DNA of 7,779 nucleotides from Akkermansia muciniphila (GTDB lineage: Bacteria > Verrucomicrobiota > Verrucomicrobiia > Limisphaerales > UBA9464): contig CAMCFL010000129.1 in assembly GCA_945873715.1 (NCBI GenBank), positions 1 through 7,779 of the forward strand, read 5' to 3'. This document shows positions 1 to 7,261 of the stretch, piece by piece. The number at the start of each line of letters is the position of its first letter. Position 1 is the first letter of the stretch. A program made the position numbers and the translations under genes. Below the pieces are notes generated by a model. That model searched no databases, was not told where the DNA came from, and worked only from the letters and a program-made list of their open reading frames with translations.

Positions 1-222
1 GGGAACGGGCGTCGTTCGGTTGAGCAACCCGACCAGATAACGGGCATGCGCCTCCGAGCTGCCCACCCCGGTCACGACCACGCCCGCCGGCGGCAGGCGC
101 ACCGGACCGGCCGAGGTGGAAGCCAGCACGCCCCGCACCGCCGCCACGACCGCCGCCACGCGTTGGTCGAGCAGGTCGTGTCCGCGTCCGGCGGACACGT
201 CACTCGGAGAGGGCGCTGTCAT
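1..222 (-). CDS. SIS-domain (phosphosugar-binding) protein, N-terminal part only
   Basis: The gene runs off the left edge, so only the first 74 residues are visible. After a Ser/Pro-rich start and an Ala/Val-rich helix (about residues 18-35), a hydrophobic strand leads into the glycine loop TGVGSSEAHARYLV (51-64). This pattern (strand, GxGSSE loop, helix) opens SIS domains, which bind phosphosugars in isomerases, GlmS-type aminotransferases and sugar-responsive regulators. The exact function cannot be told from this fragment. I chose the ATG at 222 because it gives an ordinary ATG start; it overlaps the end of the upstream gene by 23 bases. A GTG at 198, one base past the upstream stop, is the alternative. 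Either way the spacing implies co-transcription, and probably translational coupling, with the GTP cyclohydrolase II-like gene. Confidence 0.72.
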   Translation of the reverse strand, partial: MTAPSPSDVSAGRGHDLLDQRVAAVVAAVRGVLASTSAGPVRLPPAGVVVTGVGSSEAHARYLVGLLNRTTPVP

Positions 223-1792
223 CGAGGAAGATCCATTTGGCCACGTCGATCTGATGGGCGTTCAGTGCCGTCGCATACTCCTTCTTCTTCACCAGGCTCG
301 ACGGAGAGTTCATGACCATCTGGATCTTGCCCGAGGGATAGTGATGCCGGATCAGGCGCATGATGGCATCGTAGTCCCGGCTGTCGTAGCCGACCCCGAG
401 CCTCTTGTAAGCCTCGTCACTGGAGAACGTCACCTTCTGCTCGGTCATCATCCGGTCCGCCGCATGAGCGCCGAACCCCGCCCCGCGGCCGTCGAAGTAG
501 AGCAGGAAGATGCCACCCACCCCGTAGTGCACGATGTTCTGGACGGCCCGTTCGAACTTCACCCGATTGTCCACGTTGAGCAGGGGGAAGCGGTTGAACA
601 GGGATTCGCTCTGGATCCGGACCACGGCCACGTCATAGAGCAGCGGTCGTCCATAGGTGAGCACCACCGCCTCCTGACTGGTGACGATGTCGAAGTACAC
701 GTGAACCCGGAACCAATAGGGAGTCGTCAACAGATCCACCACCGGCGAGGCCGGATACAGCGCCTTGTACTGGACGATATTCTCGGCGTTGATCTTTACC
801 ATGAGCCGGTTTCCTCGGATCACATAGTAATCCCGGACCAACGGTGCCTCCCCTTCCATGAACTGTTCGATCGGCGTCGTCTTGAAAAGGGATTGGAACT
901 GTTCTTCTGAGAGGATCACCTCCCCATCGACCGGTTTCACCGGCAGGAAATAGGAGGCGGCGTAGATGAACCGTTGGACATCGGCGAGCGCGTGCGGGCG
1001 GAACGGCATCACCGGTTCCGGTGGCAAAGCCCGTTTCACATGGGGTGCCGAGGCCTGGGTCAGAACGTGCCCCGAATCCGCCTTGGACGCCAGGTAGGCC
1101 ACGTTGAACGGCGACGGCTCGAACTCCAGGGATTCCGTGCCGGCCACCTTCATCCCATGCGCCGTCAGGGCCGAGATCTTGTCCGGGTTGTTGGTCAGCA
1201 CGATGAACGGTGATCGCACCCCGAGCAGGAAACAGACATCCGCCACGTCATCGTAACACCGGTGATCCTTCTTCAATCCCATGTAACGGTAAGCGTCGAA
1301 GGTCGAGATCTGGTCATGCGACGACTGCACCAGCATCCGGTCCCGGGCCTTGCCGACGTAGCCCACTCCCCGCCCCTCCTGCATCAGGTAGAACAGGATC
1401 CCATGCCCCTTTTCCTGGATGACCTTCAACGCCCCCTCCAACTGCTGGACACAGTCGCAGTCGCATCCCCGCAGGGTCTCGCTGGTGATGCAGGAGGAAT
1501 GGATCCGCGTGTACAAGACCGACGCCCCGATGATGTCCCCATGTGCCAGGGCAATCACGTAGCCCTTGTGGATCACATCCTGGAACACGTAGGCCACAAA
1601 GCGTCCCACGTGCGTCTCCACCGTGCATCGCGCAAGGAAAAGGGTCGTTCCCCGCAACGGCCGGTCCTCGTGATGCTCGGGCCGGAGCACCGAACCCGGC
1701 GGATCCAGCAACTGATCCACCAGCAACCGCAACGTATCGGCGATCGGCGCCAGCGGGACGGTGCGGTCGGGGAGATCCACGGGAGAAGGCAT
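200..1792 (-). CDS. GTP cyclohydrolase II-like protein with a second, degenerate RibA domain
   Basis: GTP cyclohydrolase II opens GTP to 2,5-diamino-6-ribosylamino-4(3H)-pyrimidinone 5'-phosphate, the first step of riboflavin synthesis; the enzyme is cytoplasmic and zinc-dependent. Residues about 48-235 match this family: H98 and C101 in IHSSC, C112 and C114 with the family's Cys spacing, QEGRG at 138-142, D176 and R178 in DHR, and LTNNP near 199-203. The family is usually about 200 residues, but this protein has 530. The extra half is not a DHBP synthase domain. Residues about 318-518 look like a second RibA fold that has lost all cysteines: IQSES (393-397), DGRGAGF (434-440), D470 and R472, NSP (495-497). 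The position matching catalytic Tyr105 of E. coli RibA is Arg152. The ATG at 1792 was preferred to a TTG seven codons upstream. A true riboflavin role is uncertain; a specialised GTP or purine reaction is possible. Confidence 0.85.
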   Translation of the reverse strand: MPSPVDLPDRTVPLAPIADTLRLLVDQLLDPPGSVLRPEHHEDRPLRGTTLFLARCTVETHVGRFVAYVFQDVIHKGYVIALAHGDIIGASVLYTRIHSSCITSETLRGCDCDCVQQLEGALKVIQEKGHGILFYLMQEGRGVGYVGKARDRMLVQSSHDQISTFDAYRYMGLKKDHRCYDDVADVCFLLGVRSPFIVLTNNPDKISALTAHGMKVAGTESLEFEPSPFNVAYLASKADSGHVLTQASAPHVKRALPPEPVMPFRPHALADVQRFIYAASYFLPVKPVDGEVILSEEQFQSLFKTTPIEQFMEGEAPLVRDYYVIRGNRLMVKINAENIVQYKALYPASPVVDLLTTPYWFRVHVYFDIVTSQEAVVLTYGRPLLYDVAVVRIQSESLFNRFPLLNVDNRVKFERAVQNIVHYGVGGIFLLYFDGRGAGFGAHAADRMMTEQKVTFSSDEAYKRLGVGYDSRDYDAIMRLIRHHYPSGKIQMVMNSPSSLVKKKEYATALNAHQIDVAKWIFLDDSALSE

Positions 1793-1966
1793 GGCGTCCC
1801 GACAGATGCACAAGACGTGCCAGCAGGCGCGTCAATCCCGCCACGGGACCGCGGGCGTCCCCGCCCGCCGCCATCCTCCCTGCCTCCCCATGCGGCCGCG
1901 ATCTGGCCCGCCGACTGCTCCAACTGATCCAGGCCGTGTTCGCGGCGGTCTGGAGGAATCAGAACC

Positions 1967-1996
1967 TTCGGACCCAACAGACTGGTGTCTTATTTT
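1967..1996 (+). promoter_or_regulatory. Possible promoter for the TonB receptor gene
   Basis: The 219-base spacer between the divergent RibA-like and receptor genes is GC-rich except for an AT-rich patch, TATTTT at 1991-1996, close to the receptor start. A poor -35 candidate, TTCGGA at 1967-1972, lies 18 bases upstream. If used, it would give a leader of only about ten bases. The match to a sigma-70 promoter is weak and rests mainly on the local AT-richness. I see no operator or terminator in the rest of the spacer. Confidence 0.2.
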
Positions 1997-2011
1997 ATCC
2001 CACATGCTCAG

Positions 2012-4411
2012 ATGAAGACCCTCCTTCTCCCAGCGTCGCTCGCCACGCTCACCTTCTCAGCGGGCCTGCATGCTCAGTCCACCACCAACACCCCGCCGGC
2101 CGCTTCCACGGCCGGAGCACCGGACCGGATCATCGTCGAAGGAATCCCCCTGGAGGAACAGGTGGTACCGACGGTTCGACCGTTCAATTCCGTCTATGGG
2201 TCGGACCGGTCGATCCTGGATACCCCGCGCAACGTCACGATCATCTCCCGGGAACAGCTCGATGCGATCAACATCTATGACGTACGGGATTTCTCGAAGC
2301 TGACCTCCAGCTCGTACACCCGCTCGAACTTCGGGGCTCCGACGACCCCGGACATCCGCACCCAGATCGGCGACACCTTCATCAACGGGATGCGCCTCGG
2401 ACTCACCTCGAACGGCAACGGTCTCCCGGTCAATTTCAACTCGGTGGAGTCGGTCAACATCGTCAAGGGACCCGCCGCCTCGGTTTACGGTCCTTCCCAG
2501 TACGTCGGCGGATACGTCGACATGATCACCAAGCGCCCGTACTTCGACGGGTTCCACGGCGAGGCTTCGACCACGGTCGGGATGTACGACCAGTTGCGTT
2601 GGAGCGCCGATGCCGGCGGGCCGATCAAGGGAACGAAGGCCGCCTGGCGGGCCAGCTATTCCGGCGAGAACTCGGGAAGCTACTACCACGATGGATTCCG
2701 CAAGACCGAGGCGGTCTACGCCGCGCTGTCCTGGCTGCCGACCGAGAAGTACGAGCTGTTCGTCAACACCGAGTGGTTCTGGGCCAACTACACGGAAAAC
2801 TTCGGCGTCAACCGCCCCACCCAGGACCTGATCGACAAAGGTCTGTACCAGACCGGCGTGAACAACAATCCGGCGCCGGACTTCGCAACCTACCCGCTGG
2901 GATTTGCCGATGGCAGCGGGAACCCGATCACCTTCGACAACATCAATGTGGTGGGCGGCACACCGGCACCGATCTCCGATCCCCAGAACAGCCGGTGGGT
3001 CACTGCCGGGTACCCCGCCGTCAACCGCATCGAACTGGGGCCCGTCGTCCAGTACGACCGACGGGCTCGCCTGCTTCGGCCGGGCGATGATTCGGAAGGC
3101 TTCAGCTATCACACCCAGGCGGTCCAGACCTATCACGCCTCGGAATCGGTGGACATCGCCAACAACACGATGTTCCGGTACGTCGACCGTCAGACGCTGT
3201 CCTCGTACTATTACTCGGAGATCATCGACCCCAGCTGGAGCGTCGAGAACCGTACCGAGGTCCGGATCAATCTCGAGAAGCATTCCATCAATACCGGTGC
3301 GGACTTCCGTTATCAGTCCGTGACGGCCTACAACGATTTCTTCACCGAACCGGCCAACGTCTGGGACCTGACCAAGGACCAAGAGTTCATCAACATCTAC
3401 AACTCGGCGAACTTCCCGAACCCGTTCACTTCCGTTCCGGTGCCGGGTCATCCGGGTCGCTACTACACGCCGGACAACGGCGACTCCGGCGAATCGACCG
3501 CCATCACCGTCGGCCCCTTCTACCAGCACGACTGGAAGATCACCGACAAGCTCTCACTGTTGGCAGGTGGCCGGATCAACTTCGTCAGCCTGGACTACAA
3601 TGACCCGGCCAACTTCCTGCCGGGGGATTCCACCACCCTCGGCCTGCCGAGCGCCAACGCCTCGACGATCTACAAGTTCACCCCGACGCTCTCCGGCTAC
3701 TTCTCCTATAACTGGTCGCAGAATCCGGTGGGCTCGGTTGGCAATGGCGGCGGATACACCACGGCAACGGAAGACAGTTTCGCCACCCGCAATCTGCGCA
3801 ACGAGGCAGAACTGTTCGAGGTTGGCACCAAGTATTCGTTGATGGACGGCCAACTGTTCCTCGGGGCAGCCGTCTTCCAGCAGACCCGGGCGGATGCGCA
3901 GCTCAACCGCTCGGTGGTCGAGTTCAAGACGCGCGGAATCGAGCTCGAAGCCAACTACCAGCCCACCCGCCAGTTCTATCTGACGCTGGGCTACTCGCTG
4001 CTCGATTCGACCGTCAACCAGCCGCAGTTCGACGTCGGCAACACCTCGCTCACCTCGCCGGGTGATCGGTTCTTCAGCCTGAGCGGGGACGAGTTCCGCC
4101 GTCAGGGTGTGCCCGAACACCTGTTGAACTTCCTCACCACCTACAAGATCTACAAGGGGCTCGGAGTCTCGGCCAACATCGTGTTCACCAGCGATATCAA
4201 CAACAACGTCGCCGGCACCCTGGTCATCCCGGCCCAGTACACCCTCGATGTCAGCGTGTTCTATTCCGCTCCCCGCTGGGAGGCACGCCTCATGGCTCTC
4301 AATGTCACCGACCAGAAGAACTGGAGCGCACCCAACGCCGTGTACGGCAACGAATCCATCGTCGCCGACCTTCCCTTCCGTCTCGAAGGTCGCCTGACCC
4401 TCAAGTTCTAG
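2012..4411 (+). CDS. TonB-dependent outer-membrane receptor
   Basis: This 799-residue protein is an outer-membrane gated channel of the TonB-dependent receptor family, energised by TonB-ExbB-ExbD. A signal peptide covers about residues 1-21 (MKTLLLPASL..., cleavage near LHA-QS). A TonB-box-like segment, DRIIVEG, lies at 38-44. The plug domain spans roughly 58-175, with the typical NVTIISREQLDA and VNIVKGPAASVYG (148-160) motifs. The rest is a beta-barrel rich in alternating aromatic residues, ending in RLTLKF; a C-terminal Phe is the usual BAM recognition signal. The ATG at 2012 was chosen because it places the signal peptide at the terminus; the frame also opens at a GTG at 1985. No Shine-Dalgarno sequence is visible. 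The plug resembles siderophore-type receptors, but nothing in the sequence fixes the ligand. The downstream nucleoside enzymes suggest a purine or nucleoside, as an inference. Confidence 0.95.
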   Translation: MKTLLLPASLATLTFSAGLHAQSTTNTPPAASTAGAPDRIIVEGIPLEEQVVPTVRPFNSVYGSDRSILDTPRNVTIISREQLDAINIYDVRDFSKLTSSSYTRSNFGAPTTPDIRTQIGDTFINGMRLGLTSNGNGLPVNFNSVESVNIVKGPAASVYGPSQYVGGYVDMITKRPYFDGFHGEASTTVGMYDQLRWSADAGGPIKGTKAAWRASYSGENSGSYYHDGFRKTEAVYAALSWLPTEKYELFVNTEWFWANYTENFGVNRPTQDLIDKGLYQTGVNNNPAPDFATYPLGFADGSGNPITFDNINVVGGTPAPISDPQNSRWVTAGYPAVNRIELGPVVQYDRRARLLRPGDDSEGFSYHTQAVQTYHASESVDIANNTMFRYVDRQTLSSYYYSEIIDPSWSVENRTEVRINLEKHSINTGADFRYQSVTAYNDFFTEPANVWDLTKDQEFINIYNSANFPNPFTSVPVPGHPGRYYTPDNGDSGESTAITVGPFYQHDWKITDKLSLLAGGRINFVSLDYNDPANFLPGDSTTLGLPSANASTIYKFTPTLSGYFSYNWSQNPVGSVGNGGGYTTATEDSFATRNLRNEAELFEVGTKYSLMDGQLFLGAAVFQQTRADAQLNRSVVEFKTRGIELEANYQPTRQFYLTLGYSLLDSTVNQPQFDVGNTSLTSPGDRFFSLSGDEFRRQGVPEHLLNFLTTYKIYKGLGVSANIVFTSDINNNVAGTLVIPAQYTLDVSVFYSAPRWEARLMALNVTDQKNWSAPNAVYGNESIVADLPFRLEGRLTLKF

Positions 4412-4416
4412 AAACC

Positions 4417-4458
4417 AAGGGGGTGCCGGCGGCCCGCCGGCACTTCTCACCCCCTTTT
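4417..4458 (+). terminator. Intrinsic terminator after the TonB receptor gene
   Basis: Six bases after the receptor stop lies a GC-rich hairpin: GTGCCGGCG (4423-4431), a three-base loop, then CGCCGGCAC (4435-4443). It is nested within an outer pairing of AAGGGGG (4417-4423) with CCCCCTT (4450-4456), and is followed by TTTT (4455-4458). The outer and inner arms share one base. The structure would end receptor transcription, so the downstream NUP gene may need its own promoter unless readthrough occurs. The outer AAGGGGG/CCCCCTT symmetry means it could also work on the other strand. Confidence 0.75.
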
Positions 4459-4463
4459 CCAGG

Positions 4464-4567
4464 TTCATCTTGAGTGGGTCATGGAGGTAGGCCGCCTGCC
4501 CTCAGGCGGCGGCGTCAAAACGCCCGCTGAGGGCAGCGGGCCTCCATTCGTGACTGCAAACTCATGA
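4464..4567. repeat. Palindromic intergenic element, copy 1
   Basis: This element contains two inner hairpins, each with an 8-bp perfect stem and a 4-base loop: GCCGCCTG/CAGGCGGC (4491-4510) and GCCCGCTG/CAGCGGGC (4522-4541). They are flanked by an outer arm pair, TGGAGG (4482-4487) and CCTCCA (4541-4546). The left end reads TTCATCTTGAGT and the right end ACTCATGA, which looks like the complement of the left end with three bases lost. It matches, in reverse orientation, the element at 7262-7377. It lies 22 bases before the NUP start, so it may sit in that gene's leader. No coding capacity; a MITE or REP-like element is the best guess. Confidence 0.8.
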
Positions 4568-4589
4568 CGTACCTCCAATCTCCCGTCCC

Positions 4590-5627
4590 ATGAACTTCCG
4601 CTTCCTTCCGGTCAGTTGCCTCCTGCTGTCCACGATCCCCCCGCTGGCCGCCGAACCGATCCGTCCGCGGGTGATGGTGGTGGCGACGTTCGAGATCGGA
4701 CAGGACACCGGAGACAAGCCGGGTGAGTTCCAGTTCTGGGTCGAACGGGAACACCTGGCCGGCACCCTCGCCATCGCCGGCGTTGATCATCCGCTCCGGT
4801 TCAACACCAACGGAGTCTTCGGCGCGGTCTCGGGCACGACCGTCCGCGCTGCAGCCGACCTCCTCACGCTCGGACTGGATCCCACGCTCGACCTTTCCAA
4901 GACCTATTGGCTGATCAATGGCATCGCCGGGGTGGACCCGGCCGACGCCTCGGTCGGCGCCGCGGCCTGGGCGCGCCACGTGGTCGATGGCGACATCGCC
5001 TACGAGATCGATTCCCGCGAGGTCCCGGCCGACTGGCCGTATGGCATCGTCCCCATCGGCGGCAAGAAGCCCAACGAGATCCCCGGCAACGCCGAATGGG
5101 CACCCAAGCCCATGGCGTGGACCCTCAACCCCGGGTTGGTCCAGTGGGCCTATGAATTCACCCGGGACACCATCATCCCGGACCACGACGACGCCCGGAA
5201 ACATCGGGCCCTGTATACTGCCACCCCGGAGGCTTTGAAGCCCGCTTCCGTCCTGATCGGCGACAGCCTCGGGTCGTGCCGCTATTGGCATGGCACCGTC
5301 ATGACCCGATGGGCCAATGACTGGACTCGCCTGCACACCGGAGGAAGGGGAAACTTTGTCATGACCAACATGGAGGACCACGGCATCGCCCTCGCGCTGA
5401 CCCGGCTGGCGCGTCTCGGGAAGGTGGACTTCAACCGGGTCCTGTTCCTCCGCAGCGGCTCCAATTTCTGCACGCCGCATCCCGGCCAGAAGGCCAGCGA
5501 GAGCATGACCGAGGAGTACAGCGGCATGCTCCCCGCCCTCGAAGCCGCACACCGGGTGGGGAGTCGGGTGGTGCGGGAGATTGCCGGGAATTGGACCCAG
5601 TACGAAAAAACCATCCCCACCCGATGA
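4590..5627 (+). CDS. NUP-family protein (annotated 'purine nucleoside permease'), secreted
   Basis: This 345-residue protein matches the NUP family, named for a fungal purine nucleoside permease but related to the nucleoside phosphorylase/nucleosidase superfamily. A signal peptide covers about residues 1-21, ending LAA before EPIRP. The family signature follows: VMVVATFEIGQDTG (28-41) and PGEFQFWVER (44-53). Then come a glycine-rich core INGIAGVDPADASVG (109-123), MTNMEDHG (258-265), which resembles the ME-containing nucleoside-binding loop of phosphorylases, and LFLRSGSNF (285-293). After the signal peptide no membrane-spanning stretch is evident, so an enzyme or binding protein in the periplasm fits better than a permease. 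The likely role is cleaving or binding purine nucleosides such as inosine. It lies after the receptor gene and before the deaminase. No Shine-Dalgarno sequence precedes the ATG; a CCTCC run lies there instead. Confidence 0.88.
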   Translation: MNFRFLPVSCLLLSTIPPLAAEPIRPRVMVVATFEIGQDTGDKPGEFQFWVEREHLAGTLAIAGVDHPLRFNTNGVFGAVSGTTVRAAADLLTLGLDPTLDLSKTYWLINGIAGVDPADASVGAAAWARHVVDGDIAYEIDSREVPADWPYGIVPIGGKKPNEIPGNAEWAPKPMAWTLNPGLVQWAYEFTRDTIIPDHDDARKHRALYTATPEALKPASVLIGDSLGSCRYWHGTVMTRWANDWTRLHTGGRGNFVMTNMEDHGIALALTRLARLGKVDFNRVLFLRSGSNFCTPHPGQKASESMTEEYSGMLPALEAAHRVGSRVVREIAGNWTQYEKTIPTR

Positions 5628-5670
5628 CCCCTGCCAACCGCTCAACGCCCGATTCGGCGCGCACCCACGA

Positions 5671-5713
5671 CCTCGGCCAGGTGAATCACACTTTCCAAAG
5701 TGTGATCACGAGG
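5671..5713. repeat. Palindrome between the NUP and deaminase genes
   Basis: A perfect inverted repeat with 10-bp arms, ATCACACTTT (5685-5694) and AAAGTGTGAT (5697-5706), is separated by only CC. The pairing extends outward with GTG (5681-5683) to CAC (5707-5709) across a bulged A, and CCTCG (5671-5675) to CGAGG (5709-5713) with an inner loop and one shared base. Its arms are AT-rich compared with its surroundings. It could be an operator for a dimeric regulator, an RNA hairpin, or a dispersed repeat. It is not a convincing terminator because no T-run follows. It differs in sequence from the two larger elements in the window. Confidence 0.65.
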
Positions 5714-5780
5714 CCGCGGCGTCCCGACGCCCTGGATCAGACGTTCCAGGAACGGGCGGGCCGCCCATCCCCCCGTTCTC

Positions 5781-5795
5781 GGCCGCATCGCGGCC
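5781..5795 (+). other. Small hairpin just before the deaminase start
   Basis: GGCCGC (5781-5786), a three-base loop and GCGGCC (5790-5795) form a 6-bp stem that ends five bases before the chosen ATG, where a ribosome-binding site would normally lie. No Shine-Dalgarno sequence is present there. It may dampen translation, or it may be a chance product of GC-rich sequence. Confidence 0.3.
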
Positions 5796-5800
5796 ACCCG

Positions 5801-7204
5801 ATGATCTTCTCCCTGCTGCTCTGCCTTCTGGCAGGCGTGGTTGGCCGTGCGCAGGCCGAGGGATTCGATGCGCGATTCGAGGAGATCAAGTCCTCCGCTT
5901 CGCCAGCCGATCTCTATCGCTTCCTCTACGCCATGCCCAAGGCCGGTGATCTCCATCATCACGCGGGTGGCAGTTGGCGGATGGAGGATCTGTACACCGT
6001 CGCCACCAACAAGCTGCTCAACGGTGGCAATCGTTTCTATACCCGGGTACGCGCCGGCACCTGCCCGGAGGACGACGGCAAATGGCGTCGGTTCACCACG
6101 GTGGCGGAGTTCACCTTCAAGGGCCTGAGCGCCTGTCAGCAGGCGGAGTATGCGCCGTTGGACCAACTCTCCGCCCGTCAGCGGGCGGAGTTCATGGATT
6201 CACTCCGACTCGACCGGGCCGGCGAAGGTCGCACGGAATTCTTCGAGGAGATCTGGCCCCGCCTCGGTGCCCTGGGGCGGAGCGTGGAGGTCTTCCTCGA
6301 GATGACGGTCGAAACGATGAAGCGCTACGGCGCCGAGGGTGTGCGCTATCTCGAACCCCAGACCATCCCGATGGGCTTCGTCCTGTCCGATGGTTCCTCG
6401 GTGGATCCGGAGGACTTCCATCGGCGTCTGGCGGCGCGCCTGCAGCAGCCGGACGCCAAGGCCACCGGGGTGGACATGCGTTGGCAGGTGGTGGTGCTGC
6501 GCTTCACGCCGGTCGCGGAGAAACACGTCGAGATGGCCTATGACTATGTCTCGCGTCACCGGGATCTCTGGGTCGGAATCAACATGGCCGGTCGTGAGGA
6601 CGACGACAAAGGCCACCCGCGCCGGTTCCTTGAGGTCTACCGTCGGATGCGGCTGAAGCACTCGGGCGTGGGACTGGCGATCCATGCCGGCGAAGTGGAT
6701 GAAGCCAATCCCCACATGCGCGACACCCTCCTCCTCGGAGCGACGCGCCTCGGTCACGGCAACAACGTGCTGACCGACGACGACCTGATGCTGCACCTGC
6801 GCTCGAAGGTGGCGTTCATCGAGATCAACCTCGTGAGCAACCTCCTTCTGGAGTATGTGCCCGACTACTCGAAGCATCACTTCGCCGAGATGCTGCGGAC
6901 GGGGATCCCCTGTGGACTGTCCACCGACGATTCGGGCATGTGGGATTCCAACATGACCGACGAATACATGACGGCCGTGAAGGAGTTCAACCTGACCTGG
7001 GCCGAACTGATCGGATGTGGCCGCAGTTCGTTGGAATGGTCCTTTGCCGAGCCGGCGTTGAAGAAGCAGATGCTCGAAGCCTACGACCGGGACGTCCGGA
7101 AGTTCGAGGACCGGATGAACACCAACGACTGGAAGGATCGGGTTGGCTCGGTCAAGCCAGTGTCGTATGGCTTCGCCCGGCGTCGCTGGAATCTCACCTG
7201 GTAG
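5801..7204 (+). CDS. Secreted ADA2/ADGF-like adenosine deaminase
   Basis: Adenosine deaminases convert adenosine to inosine and ammonia using one zinc ion. This 467-residue protein keeps the metal and catalytic set: H52 and H54 in LHHHAGG, H295 and E298 in IHAGE, H319 in RLGHG, and D376-D377 in STDD. The wording around these sites (AMPKAGDLHHH, NMAGREDDDKGH, TRLGHG, IEINLVSN) and the Cys-containing insert between about 70 and 115 resemble the secreted ADA2/ADGF branch rather than cytosolic ADA. A signal peptide covers residues 1-19, with cleavage after AQA, so it should act in the periplasm or outside the cell. Glycine (G56) replaces the ribose-contacting Asp of classical ADA. The ATG at 5801 was chosen because it starts the signal peptide. 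The frame stays open upstream to an ATG at 5624 that overlaps the NUP stop, but that would bury the signal sequence 59 residues in. Confidence 0.9.
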   Translation: MIFSLLLCLLAGVVGRAQAEGFDARFEEIKSSASPADLYRFLYAMPKAGDLHHHAGGSWRMEDLYTVATNKLLNGGNRFYTRVRAGTCPEDDGKWRRFTTVAEFTFKGLSACQQAEYAPLDQLSARQRAEFMDSLRLDRAGEGRTEFFEEIWPRLGALGRSVEVFLEMTVETMKRYGAEGVRYLEPQTIPMGFVLSDGSSVDPEDFHRRLAARLQQPDAKATGVDMRWQVVVLRFTPVAEKHVEMAYDYVSRHRDLWVGINMAGREDDDKGHPRRFLEVYRRMRLKHSGVGLAIHAGEVDEANPHMRDTLLLGATRLGHGNNVLTDDDLMLHLRSKVAFIEINLVSNLLLEYVPDYSKHHFAEMLRTGIPCGLSTDDSGMWDSNMTDEYMTAVKEFNLTWAELIGCGRSSLEWSFAEPALKKQMLEAYDRDVRKFEDRMNTNDWKDRVGSVKPVSYGFARRRWNLTW

Positions 7205-7261
7205 CCGTACCCGCCCATCATGATTCCAACGCCGTTCCACGCACGGCTCCGCCGATCCCGC

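Noticed and set aside
116..910. Long plus-strand open frame opposite the RibA-like gene
   Set aside because: It lies antisense to a gene with clear catalytic motifs, and its residue make-up (many His, Arg, Asp, Val) is typical of a GC-rich shadow frame.
1793..1813. TTG start seven codons upstream for the RibA-like protein
   Set aside because: An ATG at 1792 gives a more usual start and nothing in the extra residues is conserved with the family.
1985..2011. GTG start nine codons upstream for the receptor
   Set aside because: The ATG at 2012 puts a standard signal peptide at the N-terminus, while the GTG would add uncharged residues before it.
2057..3529. 490-residue minus-strand open frame inside the receptor gene
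   Set aside because: It is fully antisense to the plug and barrel of the receptor, has low-complexity Val/Asp/Gly/Arg composition and no recognisable motif.
3554..4468. 304-residue minus-strand open frame over the receptor 3' end
   Set aside because: It is antisense to the receptor and would read through the terminator hairpin; no family resemblance.
4515..5645. 376-residue minus-strand open frame over the NUP gene
   Set aside because: It is antisense to a gene with family motifs and a signal peptide, and begins beyond its end; Gly/Asp/Val-rich shadow.
5591..5800. Upstream in-frame extension of the deaminase, including an ATG at 5624 that overlaps the NUP stop
   Set aside because: It would place the signal peptide about 60 residues inside the protein and would run through the 10-bp-arm palindrome. 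The overlap with the NUP stop is suggestive but outweighed by the signal sequence.
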